A stretch of DNA of 19,322 bases from an uncultured Clostridia bacterium (GCA_944376035.1 CALWBJ010000056.1:1-19322); one strand, 5' to 3'; shown: positions 1 to 7,610, counted from the first letter of the stretch. Translations and numbers: made by a program. The notes: generated from the sequence alone by a model not told the origin.

Positions 1-1
1 T

Positions 2-355
2 TTCGCAATCGGAAAAATCCTTTTCGGCGGAAATAAAATATCTATCGAAGAGATTGACGGGTCAGATATAAATCTTAAAAGCGGATTTTACGCGGACAGA
101 GATAAAATTCCCGATACAGCCGTAATAAGATACGCTCTTCCCAAAGATATGTTTACAAAGTTCGGGGGCGGCACTAAAAAACTTTGCGATTATTTCACCG
201 ACAGAAAGATTCCGCAGCGTTTAAGAGAACACATCCCCCTGCTTGCGGACGGCGGCACCGTGCTTGTTATTTTCGGCGTTGCCGTGAGCGATAAAGTAAA
301 AGTTACCGATAAAACGAAAAAAATAATAAAATTTTCAAGCGAGATAAACAAATGA
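2..355 (+). CDS. tilS: tRNA(Ile)-lysidine synthetase, C-terminal fragment (5' end outside window)
   Basis: The open frame enters from the left edge and ends at TGA 353-355, giving about 117 residues. The final 70 include GGGTKKLCDYFTDRKIP followed by a REHIPLLADGG segment, which is the pattern of the TilS C-terminal substrate-binding domain. TilS attaches lysine to C34 of the AUA-reading tRNA-Ile using ATP. The catalytic N-terminal PP-loop domain would lie upstream and cannot be seen. The stop overlaps the hpt start as ATGA, so the two are probably translationally coupled; tilS-hpt is a common Bacillota pairing. Identification rests on the C-terminal domain and the neighbour. Confidence 0.85.
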   Translation, partial: FAIGKILFGGNKISIEEIDGSDINLKSGFYADRDKIPDTAVIRYALPKDMFTKFGGGTKKLCDYFTDRKIPQRLREHIPLLADGGTVLVIFGVAVSDKVKVTDKTKKIIKFSSEINK

Positions 356-885
356 ATAAGTACAAAGTAGTTTTAACCGAAGAACAGATTCAGAAACGCG
401 TAAAAGAACTCGGAAAAGAAATTTCCGCCGATTACGAGGGTAAAAGACCCGTTATCATCTGTATGCTTAAAGGCGCGGTGGTTTTCTTTTCGGACGTCGT
501 CAGAAACCTTACCGTTCCACTCTCCATGGAGTTTGTAAGACTTTCGAGTTACCGCAGCGCGACCGAAAGCGGCGAAATGGTGGTAGTTACCGACATCAAT
601 GAAGATTTGAGCGGCAAAGACGTACTTATCGTCGAGGACGTAATCGACAGCGGAAAAACTCTGTCATACTTTCTTAACCTTCTCAAAGCCAAACATCCCG
701 CGTCGGTAAAAATATGCGCCTTCCTCGACAAACCCGAGCGCAGAGAGGCGGAAGTTAAAGTCGATTATTGCGGATTCCGCATCAACTGCGGTTTCGTTAT
801 TGGCTACGGTCTGGATTATGCGGAAAGGTTCAGAGAACTTCCATACCTCGCCGAGATAAATTCCCCCGCCGACCTCGACATGTGA
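352..885 (+). CDS. hpt: Hypoxanthine phosphoribosyltransferase
   Basis: The 177-residue protein has the normal length for the family. It carries the LKGAVVFFSD segment (residues 39-48), where the LKG loop binds pyrophosphate, and the PRPP-binding motif VEDVIDSGKT (residues 94-103). The family salvages hypoxanthine and guanine to IMP and GMP with PRPP in the cytoplasm. The ATG overlaps the tilS stop by 4 nt, so expression probably depends on the upstream gene. In many Bacillota ftsH follows hpt; here a strong terminator follows and the next gene is on the other strand, so the conserved block is cut short. Confidence 0.95.
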   Translation: MNKYKVVLTEEQIQKRVKELGKEISADYEGKRPVIICMLKGAVVFFSDVVRNLTVPLSMEFVRLSSYRSATESGEMVVVTDINEDLSGKDVLIVEDVIDSGKTLSYFLNLLKAKHPASVKICAFLDKPERREAEVKVDYCGFRINCGFVIGYGLDYAERFRELPYLAEINSPADLDM

Positions 886-1187
886 TTAAAACACTAAATA
901 TTTTCATAAGTTTTGGTAAATTATTTTAAACTCGGTATCTTATAAATAAAAATAAATAAAATCGTTTAAAATGAGTTTCGCCCACGACCGCTATATACGG
1001 TCGTGGGCGAATTTTTTAAATTTTACCGTTTTGATATTTTTTACCATTTAATATTTTAATGATTTTTTATATGTTATATTGAAATTATAAAATAATTTTT
1101 TATGAAATTTCGATTGGTTTAAATTGATATCGATTGATTTTGCTGTTTTCAATTATATTCTTATTTTTGATTGAATTTCAGTAAAAA
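886..1187. other. Intergenic spacer between convergent hpt and aroA
   Basis: These 302 bases contain the hpt terminator. The rest is very AT-rich with no gene-like frame. A near-repeat of 11 nt, TCGATTGGTTT at 1110-1120 and TCGATTGATTT at 1130-1140, occurs with a 20-nt period. I recognise no other element. Confidence 0.6.
971..1020 (+). terminator. Intrinsic terminator after hpt
   Basis: A perfect 14-bp GC-rich stem (977-990 paired with 998-1011, loop CTATATA) is followed by TTTTTT on the + strand. It closes tilS-hpt. On the other strand the T-tract is weak, so it may only partly stop read-through from aroA. Confidence 0.92.
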
Positions 1188-2396
1188 TCAAAGCGCGCTC
1201 AGTTTGCCGCCGAGTTTTGCAAAGTCGTTAAAAAATCCCGGATAAACCTTATTTACAGCCTGTGCGGTAAGCAGTGTTACGGGCTCTTCCGCGAGCGTTG
1301 CCGCAAGAGTCATTGCCATGGCTATTCTCGGGTCGCCGAAACTGTCAACGATAGCGCCGCCTTTAAGCGCGCCTTTCCCTTCGATTTTTATTCCTTCCGA
1401 ACTTACGGACGCTTTTCCGCCCAGTTTGTTTATATTATAAACCATGGCTTTGGTTCGCTCGGTCTCTTTCAGTTTATGTTCGGGAACATTCTTTATAATA
1501 GTTTCCGAACATGCGTAGCAAGCGCATATCGCAAGTATGGGCATAAGCTCGGAATTATTTTTCAGGTCGAGAACGGTGCCTTTGGCATTGAATGCGAGCA
1601 GCAGATCCTTAATACCCGAATCGGCCTGTTTACTGTTTTCGTTAAGTCCGGTAACTCTAACCCTGTTCCCGAACGCGTCCGCCGCGATAAAGTAAGCGGC
1701 GAGAGAATAATCTCCGTCAACGGTCGCTTTTAACGGTGAAATATATTTCTGATTTCCGCTTATAAAATAACCGCTCTCAGTCTTTTCCGTTTTTATGCCG
1801 AATTTTTCGAGTACGGAAAGGGTGATTTCAATATATTCCGATTGCGGCGCTTTATCGGTAAAGATTATTTCGCTGTCACCTTTAAGCAGCGGCAATGCGA
1901 ACAAAAGTCCGCTCAAAAACTGCGAGTTGGTCTGCGATACAAGGCGGTAAACGCCGCTTTCGAGTTTTCCTTTAATTGTAAAAGGCAGTTTTTCGCGGGT
2001 TGCGGCGCAGCCGTTAAGTTTATATAGATATTCGGATAGATTTTTTCCCTGCAACTTACTAAGCCCCGCAAAAGACATGTTTTCGCCTATACACGCCGCT
2101 ATCGGCAGTAAAAACCTGAGCGCGGCGCCGCTTTCGCCCACGTCGAGCGTGGCCGTTTTATTAAGAGCGCTCCATACGGGACTTACCGTGTAATAATCAC
2201 CGTTCACCTGTACCGACGCGCCCATTTGTTTAAGACAGCCTATCGTAGCCGCTACGTCTGCCGATTGATTATTTAAATAAATTTCCGTTTTATTATCGGC
2301 AAGCGCGGCCGCGATAAACATTCTGTATGCCATCGCTTTGGACGAAATCGCTTCAATTACGCCGTCCAATCTTGACGGATATATTCTTACATCCAT
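1188..2396 (-). CDS. aroA: 3-phosphoshikimate 1-carboxyvinyltransferase (EPSP synthase), divergent
   Basis: The 402-residue protein is slightly short for AroA (about 427). The family transfers enolpyruvate from PEP to shikimate-3-phosphate in the chorismate pathway. Landmarks by eye: SSKAMAYR (18-25), GESGAALRF (87-95), NSQFLSGLL (157-165), DYSLAAYF (229-236), KETER (310-314), DPRIAMA (355-361) and K383. Counterparts of E. coli K22, R27, G96, R100, Q171, K340, R344, R386 and K411 are kept. Positions matching S23, R124, S169, D313 and H385 read A, K, N, E and P. The start has a strong AGGAGG ribosome binding site. No other aromatic-pathway genes are nearby, unlike the usual aro clusters. A MurA assignment fits less well. 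Fold assignment is firm; activity is less certain. Confidence 0.85.
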   Translation of the reverse strand: MDVRIYPSRLDGVIEAISSKAMAYRMFIAAALADNKTEIYLNNQSADVAATIGCLKQMGASVQVNGDYYTVSPVWSALNKTATLDVGESGAALRFLLPIAACIGENMSFAGLSKLQGKNLSEYLYKLNGCAATREKLPFTIKGKLESGVYRLVSQTNSQFLSGLLFALPLLKGDSEIIFTDKAPQSEYIEITLSVLEKFGIKTEKTESGYFISGNQKYISPLKATVDGDYSLAAYFIAADAFGNRVRVTGLNENSKQADSGIKDLLLAFNAKGTVLDLKNNSELMPILAICACYACSETIIKNVPEHKLKETERTKAMVYNINKLGGKASVSSEGIKIEGKGALKGGAIVDSFGDPRIAMAMTLAATLAEEPVTLLTAQAVNKVYPGFFNDFAKLGGKLSAL

Positions 2397-2453
2397 ATTA
2401 GCCTCCTTTTACCGACACTCCCATTTATATATTATATTATCTCCTTTAATAAA

Positions 2454-2482
2454 AGAATAATGTATAATAATAATTTTGTCAA
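2454..2482 (-). promoter_or_regulatory. Predicted sigma-A promoter for aroA
   Basis: On the - strand, TTGACA (2477-2482) is followed after exactly 17 nt by TATTCT (2454-2459). Predicted initiation is near 2447, giving a leader of about 50 nt with the AAAGGAGG ribosome binding site just before the start codon. The -35 is perfect and the -10 matches 4 of 6. Confidence 0.7.
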
Positions 2483-2501
2483 TAGTGCGGAATAAAAAAT
2501 T

Positions 2502-2524
2502 CCGTCGCTCATAAATAACGGCGG
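2502..2524 (-). terminator. Possible weak terminator after recF
   Basis: Read on the - strand, CCGCCGT and GCGACGG can pair with one mismatch, followed by AATTTTTTA. It lies 35 nt past the recF stop and just before the aroA promoter. The stem is imperfect, so this is tentative. Confidence 0.4.
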
Positions 2525-2558
2525 AAAAATCTCTCGAAAAATAATGTTTTTTTCGGGC

Positions 2559-3797
2559 TTAAAATTTCTGTTTTTCAATCGGTTCGGTCGGGCTTTCGGA
2601 TTTATCCGATTTATCAGATTTATCCGTTTTGTCTGTTTTGTCTGTTTTTTCCGATTTTTTCACTTCTTCCGTATCTTTAAGACCTTTTATGCTTTGCGGG
2701 TCATTTTTACCTTTAATACTGCCGTTTTCGATATTTATACGAAGATAATCTTTATTTTTTATGACCGACCTGTCTATTCCAACCGCCGTGAATACCGTCT
2801 GGATTTCCTCCACGCAGGAAAAAAGCCGACGCTGACGTTTTTTATCGAGTTCGCTTAAAACGTCGTCGAGAATGAGAATGGGATATTCGCCTGTGCGGCT
2901 TTTAAAAATCTCCGTTTCGGCAAGTTTAAGTGAAAGCGCGACCGTTCTCTGCTGACCCTGTGAGCCGTAAATTCTCGCGTCCTCGCCGTTAAGAATAAAC
3001 TTTATGTCATCCCTGTGCGGACCTATACCCGTAAAACCCAGGCGCATATCGCGTTCGAGTCCGCTTTGCAGATCGGCGTAAAGCGCGCTCGCGATTTCCT
3101 CAATGCTTCCCGAATAGTTACATTCGGACTTCAATACCAGTTTTTCCGCGCTGTCGGATAAATACGCGTGTTTTATCTCTGCAACAGGCGCTATCTGAGC
3201 GATAAAATCGTTCCTTGCGCTTATGATTTTTGCCGCCTCGGCGGAAAGTTGACGGTCCCATACGGGCAAGGTTTCGCGTATTATATATTTCTCGGGGTCT
3301 TTTAACATATTGTTCCGCTGAGAAAGAATGTTATTGTATCTTCCGAGCGCGTAAAAATACGATTTCGACATCTGGCAAAGGGAAATATTCAAAAACCTCC
3401 GCCTGTCCTCGGGGCTTTCCTGAACGAGTTTGAGTTCGGACGGATTGAAAAACACGCTGTGTATGTTACCTAAAAGTTCGCCTATTTTAGTAACTTTCGC
3501 GCCGTTGACGTAAATAATCTTCTTGTCCGACCTGTTGAATTCTATGCCAACGGAAATATCACCGTAAAGAGACTTGGCTTTCCCGGAAATTTTTGCCGTT
3601 TCCGAGCCGTTTTTTATGACAAACTTATCCCTGTTGGCGCGCGGAGAGTAGCCGGTGCAAAGAAAAAATATCGCCTCGGCCGCGTTGGTTTTACCTTGCG
3701 CGTTCAGTCCCGTAAGTATGTTTATTCCGTTTTTGAAGCCGAAAACTTCCTTTGAATAATTGCGGAAATTTTCAAGCGAAAGACTCTCTATATACAT
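2559..3797 (-). CDS. recF: DNA replication and repair protein RecF with a repetitive acidic/basic tail
   Basis: RecF is an SMC-like ATPase that loads RecA at single-strand gaps with RecO and RecR. The first residues MYIESLSLENFRNY fit the family start. The Walker A GLNAQGKT is at 30-37, the ABC signature YGSQGQQR near 275 and the Walker B LILDDVLSELD near 305. The protein is 412 residues, against about 360-370 usually; the excess is a hydrophilic tail rich in TDK and SDK triplets ending the protein. The ATG lacks a recognisable Shine-Dalgarno sequence. recF is divergent from dnaA rather than downstream of dnaN, and no gyrB follows. Confidence 0.93.
   Translation of the reverse strand: MYIESLSLENFRNYSKEVFGFKNGINILTGLNAQGKTNAAEAIFFLCTGYSPRANRDKFVIKNGSETAKISGKAKSLYGDISVGIEFNRSDKKIIYVNGAKVTKIGELLGNIHSVFFNPSELKLVQESPEDRRRFLNISLCQMSKSYFYALGRYNNILSQRNNMLKDPEKYIIRETLPVWDRQLSAEAAKIISARNDFIAQIAPVAEIKHAYLSDSAEKLVLKSECNYSGSIEEIASALYADLQSGLERDMRLGFTGIGPHRDDIKFILNGEDARIYGSQGQQRTVALSLKLAETEIFKSRTGEYPILILDDVLSELDKKRQRRLFSCVEEIQTVFTAVGIDRSVIKNKDYLRINIENGSIKGKNDPQSIKGLKDTEEVKKSEKTDKTDKTDKSDKSDKSESPTEPIEKQKF
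2598..2660. repeat. recF: Degenerate 9-bp tandem repeat encoding the RecF tail
   Basis: About seven 9-nt units run in tandem: GGATTTATC, CGATTTATC, AGATTTATC, CGTTTTGTC, TGTTTTGTC, TGTTTTTTC, then a partial unit. Being a multiple of three, the repeat keeps frame and yields alternating Thr/Ser-Asp-Lys triplets in the last 40 residues of RecF on the - strand. Confidence 0.85.
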
Positions 3798-3848
3798 ACG
3801 CAGTAAAAATTGTCTGTAAAAAATGTTTAAAATATTTGGGCAATAGAC

Positions 3849-3877
3849 TTTATTTTATTTTAAAATTATTATATAAT
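3849..3877 (+). promoter_or_regulatory. Predicted dnaA promoter
   Basis: A perfect TATAAT (3872-3877) lies 17 nt after a weak TTTATT (3849-3854). Initiation is expected near 3884, giving a leader of about 33 nt to the ATG at 3917. I see no DnaA-box-like 9-mer in this intergenic region, so classical autorepression through such boxes is not evident. Confidence 0.55.
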
Positions 3878-3896
3878 GTTTTTTACTCAAATGCAA
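3868..3896 (-). promoter_or_regulatory. Predicted recF promoter
   Basis: On the - strand, TTGCAT (3891-3896) is followed after 17 nt by a perfect TATAAT (3868-3873). Predicted initiation is near 3861, about 63 nt upstream of the recF ATG. The -10 overlaps the dnaA -10 in the palindrome ATTATATAAT (3868-3877). Confidence 0.5.
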
Positions 3897-3902
3897 CCAA
3901 AC

Positions 3903-3970
3903 AAAGGAAAAGCAAAATGTAAAGTTATGAGATTTTATGGAAAACCGTTCTCCCCGAACTTGAAAAGACG
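3903..3970 (+). other. dnaA: Disrupted natural dnaA start: ribosome binding site, ATG, immediate TAA, then in-frame domain I residues
   Basis: AAAGGA (3903-3908) stands 8 nt before ATG 3917, but the next codon is TAA (3920-3922). After it the dnaA frame continues as SYEILWKTVLPELEKT into the open frame at 3971. This matches helix 1 of DnaA domain I, including the Leu-Trp pair seen in E. coli DnaA. A single change TAA to AAA would give a normal MK-SYEILW start. A second frame, ATG 3891 to TGA 3972-3974, spans 27 codons and its stop overlaps the GTG at 3971 as GTGA. Confidence 0.75.
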
Positions 3971-5251
3971 GTGAGTTCGATATTCTACGAAACATATATT
4001 ACCCAGATTTTTCCCGTTGACATTAAAGGCGGCAGACTTATTCTGTGCACAGAGACAAAGATTGTGGCCGAAACCGTCGAACTGAGAGTGAAAGATAAAC
4101 TCAGAGACGCTCTTTGTTCGTGCAATTCGGAAGTTACCGATTTTGAAATCGTTGTCGCCAAGAACAAGGAAGAATATTTAAGACAGTTAAACGGTGCGGA
4201 CAAAGACTTTTTAGATAATCACGGTTCACCCATAAATCCCAAATTCACTTTCGATTCGTTCGTGGTAGGCTCGTCCAACGAACTTATTTACGCCGCGGCA
4301 AAAGCCGTTGCGGAATCGCCGGGAGACACTTATAACCCGCTCTTTATATACGGCGGAACGGGGCTTGGCAAAACACATATCCTTATGGCGATAGCAAACT
4401 ACGTAAAATTGCATCACCCCTCGCTCAACGTGCTTTACGCCACCTGCGAACAGTTTACCAATCAACTGATAGAGAGCATAAGCAAAGGTAAAGGCACGGG
4501 CGCGGACTTCCGCAGAAAATACAGAAACGTGGACGTACTGCTTATCGACGACGTTCAGTTCCTCGCTAAAAAACAAGGTATACAGACTGAGTTTTTCCAC
4601 ACTTTCAACGAACTTGTAATGCAGAATAAACAGGTCGTTCTTACCTCCGACCGTCCGCCTAAGGAAATAGAAGTCTTGGAGGACAGGCTGCGTACCCGTT
4701 TCGAAGGCGGACTTCTCGTAGACGTTCAGACCCCCGACTTAGAGACGAAAATTGCCATTCTTCGCCGCAAAGCCGAGGAGAAAAAGTGCATAATCGATAT
4801 AAAAGTTTTAAGTTATATAGCCGAACTCGGAGACGAGGACATACGTTCTTTGATAGGTAAACTCACCAAAGTCGTTTTCGCGAGCAAACTCCATGAAAAA
4901 CCCATAACAATAGAACTTGTGGACGAAGCGCTCAAAGAATCGGCAAGCGACACGCAGGAAGAGTTGCAGGTGGACGATATAATTAACTGCGTTTGCGATT
5001 TCTATAAAATAAGCAAGTCTGAAATGCTCGGCAAAAAGAAAAATAAAGAGTTCACCGAGCCGAGGCAGATTTGTATGTACCTTATCACCGACATGATGAG
5101 TTTGCCGCTCGTCGCGGTAGGTCAGAAAATGGGCGGGCGCGACCACGCTACGGTAATTTACGCGCGCGACAAGATAGCCGAACAGATGAAAACAGATAAA
5201 CCCCTTTCCGTCGCCATAAACGATATAAAAAACATGCTGCTTAAAAAATAA
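3971..5251 (+). CDS. dnaA: Chromosomal replication initiator protein DnaA (first uninterrupted start is GTG)
   Basis: DnaA binds oriC and, in its ATP form, unwinds the origin. Counting from GTG 3971 (426 residues): rest of domain I to about 70, linker, AAA+ domain with Walker A GGTGLGKT at 128-135, Walker B LLIDDV near 190, sensor I VVLTSDRPP, arginine finger RLRTRFEGG, and domain IV ending with the DNA-binding signature GGRDHATVIYA from about 388. The usual ELEGAL of the sensor II helix reads SLIGKL. The GTG has no clear ribosome binding site, and using it would delete domain I helix 1, which recruits DnaB and other partners. Recognisable family sequence continues upstream behind a TAA codon. 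TAA also ends this gene, so TAA is not reassigned here. dnaN is not downstream; mnmG is. Confidence 0.93.
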   Translation: MSSIFYETYITQIFPVDIKGGRLILCTETKIVAETVELRVKDKLRDALCSCNSEVTDFEIVVAKNKEEYLRQLNGADKDFLDNHGSPINPKFTFDSFVVGSSNELIYAAAKAVAESPGDTYNPLFIYGGTGLGKTHILMAIANYVKLHHPSLNVLYATCEQFTNQLIESISKGKGTGADFRRKYRNVDVLLIDDVQFLAKKQGIQTEFFHTFNELVMQNKQVVLTSDRPPKEIEVLEDRLRTRFEGGLLVDVQTPDLETKIAILRRKAEEKKCIIDIKVLSYIAELGDEDIRSLIGKLTKVVFASKLHEKPITIELVDEALKESASDTQEELQVDDIINCVCDFYKISKSEMLGKKKNKEFTEPRQICMYLITDMMSLPLVAVGQKMGGRDHATVIYARDKIAEQMKTDKPLSVAINDIKNMLLKK

Positions 5252-5529
5252 CAGGTTTATATTTTTATATTTTTTATATTTAAACATTATCAATGGGCGT
5301 ATCGATAAGAGACGCGGGAATACAGCCGCCCGAGGGACCGAACGTCTGAGCCGCTATCTTGTTATATTTATATTGATTTGGTATTTCCCCGTTTTGTTTT
5401 TTATATTGCGTATCAGCGTTTATAAAAATTTTCAATCGTTTATAAAAGTTAAAAGCATAAAAACGCGCTTTTGTTTTTCTAATCGCATGATACATCAGTT
5501 ATTAAAAGAAGATTTAAAAGAGAATAAAA
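5252..5529. other. dnaA-mnmG spacer with a GC-rich island and a 20-nt-spaced repeat
   Basis: Most of this 278-bp spacer is AT-rich, but 5294-5355 is distinctly GC-rich. GGGCG (5295-5299) can pair with CGCCC (5327-5331), with further short pairings inside. Further on, CGTTTATAAAA occurs twice (5417-5427 and 5437-5447). I recognise no known riboswitch or ncRNA consensus. An 18-codon + frame from ATG 5293 and a 71-codon - frame over 5280-5495 exist, but neither has a convincing ribosome binding site. Confidence 0.5.
5451..5478 (+). terminator. Possible weak terminator before mnmG
   Basis: AAAAGC (5451-5456) can pair with GCTTTT (5467-5472), followed by GTTTTT. The stem is only 6 bp, so termination would be partial at most. 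It would fall between dnaA and mnmG. Confidence 0.3.
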
Positions 5530-7386
5530 ATGATTACTTTTAACGAAGGACAATTTGACGCGGTTGTCGTCGGCGCGGGACACGCCGGCGCGGAGGCCGC
5601 TCTCGCCCTCGCCAGGACGGGACTTAAGACGGCGATGCTGACGCTTAATTTAGACAGCATCGTTTTTCTGGCGTGCAATCCTTCGATAGGCGGCACGGCA
5701 AAAGGCCAGATAGTCAGAGAAATAGACGCTTTGGGCGGAGAAATGGGCATAAACGCCGACAAAGCGCTGTTGCAGATACGAATGCTCAACCGCGGCAAGG
5801 GCGCGGCGGTACAGTCGCTCCGCGGACAGGAAGATAAACATTACTATCACGCGCTCATGAAACAAACGCTCGAAAACACGGACAACCTCAAAATATTACA
5901 GGGCGAGGCTGTGGAGATACTTACCGACGGCAAGCGCGTTACGGGCGTCAAAACTGCGTTCGGTGGCGTTTTACACTGCAAAGCGGTAGTGCTTGCAACC
6001 GGCGTATACCTCAACGGCAGCGTTATAGCGGGCGAATGGCGGCTCTCGTCCGGTCCGAACGGATTTCAGCCCGCAAACTCACTTACCGCTAACCTTATCG
6101 ACCTCGGATTTAACGTCCGCAGGTTCAAAACGGGTACTCCCGCGCGTATAGACGGCAGAACAATCGATTATTCGGTTCTCGAAGTGCAGAACGGCGAAAC
6201 CGACATTTACCCTTTCAGTTTTATGACCGACTCCCTGCCCGAAAAACAAAAACCCTGTTATTTAACATACACCAACGAGAGAACGCATGAGATTATAAGA
6301 AATAACCTGCACCGTTCTCCACTGTTTTCGGGTACTATAAAAGGCACGGGGCCCAGATACTGCCCGTCCATAGAAGATAAAGTGGTGAGATTTTCCGATA
6401 AGGACCGCCACCAACTGTTTTTAGAACCCGAAGGCGGCATGACCAACGAGGTTTACGTTCAGGGAATGAGCACTTCGCTCCCGCACGACGTTCAGAAAGA
6501 AATGTACCGCACGGTCAAAGGTCTTGAAAAGTGCGAGATAATGCGCTATGCCTATGCGATAGAGTACGACTGCATAGACTCTACTCAACTGTATCCGTCT
6601 CTCGAATACAAAAATATCGAGGGACTTTTCACGGCGGGACAGATTAACGGGACGAGCGGATACGAAGAAGCCGCCGCGCAGGGGCTTATGGCGGGGCTTA
6701 ACGCGTCGATGAAGTTACGAAATCTTCCCCCGCTCGTACTCGGACGGGACGAGGCTTATATAGGCGTTCTTATAGACGACTTGGTTACCAAAGGCACTAA
6801 CGAACCTTACCGCATGATGACTTCGCGCGCCGAATACAGGATATTTTTACGGCAGGACAATTCCGACTTCCGCCTGATCGAAAAAGGAAGAAGAGCGGGA
6901 CTAGTTAAAGACGACAGATACGAAAGGTATTTAAACAGAAAAGCGCAGGCTGAAAAAGCCGCTTTAAGAATGAAAGAGAACATAAAGCCCTCGGTTGCCG
7001 CTCCCCTTCTCGAAAAATATGGGTTCGAAAAACCTAATTACGGACTATCGCCCGCCGATATGGTGAGGAGAGGTATTCCGATAAACGAAATAGCCGAGAC
7101 TTTCGGAGGTTTTGAGAATATCAGCCGCGATATATTAAATACCGTGGAACTTGACGAAAAATATTCGGGATATCTGCAAAAAGGTCTCGAACAGATAGAA
7201 AAATTCAAAAAACTCGAAGAAAAACTTATCCCCGACGATATAGATTATCTTTCCATGAACGGTTTAAGGCTCGAAGCAAGGCAGAAACTCGATAAAATAC
7301 GTCCCAAAAACCTCGGTCAGGCCAGCCGTATATCGGGTGTTTCCCCCGCCGATATTACCGTTTTAATGGTGTTTTTAAAAAAATAA
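5530..7386 (+). CDS. mnmG: tRNA uridine-5-carboxymethylaminomethyl modification enzyme MnmG
   Basis: MnmG is the FAD-dependent partner of MnmE that builds the cmnm5 modification at wobble U34 of several tRNAs. The 618 residues fit the family (about 620-630). The FAD-binding GAGHAGAEAA is at 15-24. Further family landmarks are CNPSIGGTAKGQIVREIDAL and RMLNRGKGAAVQS in the N-terminal part, TGTPARIDGRT centrally, and the C-terminal MMTSRAEYRIFLRQDN and MNGLRLEARQKL. The ribosome binding site is weak (AAAGAG, 5518-5523). mnmE is not in the window, and rsmG, its frequent downstream neighbour, lies 3 kb away on the other strand. Confidence 0.96.
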   Translation: MITFNEGQFDAVVVGAGHAGAEAALALARTGLKTAMLTLNLDSIVFLACNPSIGGTAKGQIVREIDALGGEMGINADKALLQIRMLNRGKGAAVQSLRGQEDKHYYHALMKQTLENTDNLKILQGEAVEILTDGKRVTGVKTAFGGVLHCKAVVLATGVYLNGSVIAGEWRLSSGPNGFQPANSLTANLIDLGFNVRRFKTGTPARIDGRTIDYSVLEVQNGETDIYPFSFMTDSLPEKQKPCYLTYTNERTHEIIRNNLHRSPLFSGTIKGTGPRYCPSIEDKVVRFSDKDRHQLFLEPEGGMTNEVYVQGMSTSLPHDVQKEMYRTVKGLEKCEIMRYAYAIEYDCIDSTQLYPSLEYKNIEGLFTAGQINGTSGYEEAAAQGLMAGLNASMKLRNLPPLVLGRDEAYIGVLIDDLVTKGTNEPYRMMTSRAEYRIFLRQDNSDFRLIEKGRRAGLVKDDRYERYLNRKAQAEKAALRMKENIKPSVAAPLLEKYGFEKPNYGLSPADMVRRGIPINEIAETFGGFENISRDILNTVELDEKYSGYLQKGLEQIEKFKKLEEKLIPDDIDYLSMNGLRLEARQKLDKIRPKNLGQASRISGVSPADITVLMVFLKK

Positions 7387-7552
7387 TTATCTGAATTATA
7401 TAAAATAATTATAAAAAATATAATTATTAAAATTATAGGAATTTTTTAAAATACGATTTAATTATATATATAAATCAATTTTTATTGTAATTATTTAAAG
7501 CATAAATAAAATATAAAAAATAACAAAAATAGCAAATTTGCATTAAAATTAC

Positions 7553-7581
7553 TTTACTTATTCTTTCAGTTTAAGTATAAT
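7553..7581 (+). promoter_or_regulatory. Predicted promoter of the amino-acid ABC importer
   Basis: TTTACT (7553-7558), a 17-nt spacer and a perfect TATAAT (7576-7581) sit 70 nt before the lipoprotein gene. Initiation is expected near 7588. Confidence 0.65.
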
Positions 7582-7591
7582 GTCTGTACAA

Positions 7592-7610
7592 TTTACTTTA
7601 TCATAGTAAA
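7592..7610. promoter_or_regulatory. Inverted repeat at the importer transcription start, possible operator
   Basis: TTTACT (7592-7597) and AGTAAA (7605-7610) form a perfect 6-bp inverted repeat with a 7-nt spacer, just after the predicted start of transcription. That position suits a repressor or a leader hairpin. The sequence is AT-rich, so chance is possible. Confidence 0.35.

Noticed and set aside
2544..2858. Phe/Arg-rich 104-codon + strand frame
   Set aside because: It is the antisense reading of the 9-bp repeat and recF.
3798..3916. recF-dnaA intergenic region as oriC
   Set aside because: It is short and I find no DnaA-box-like 9-mers, unlike the spacer before dnaN.
5293..5349. 18-codon + strand frame in the same island
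   Set aside because: No ribosome binding site upstream and no recognisable family.
5280..5495. 71-codon - strand frame between dnaA and mnmG
   Set aside because: No ribosome binding site or known domain. The distinctive part coincides with the GC-rich island, better treated as an unexplained element.
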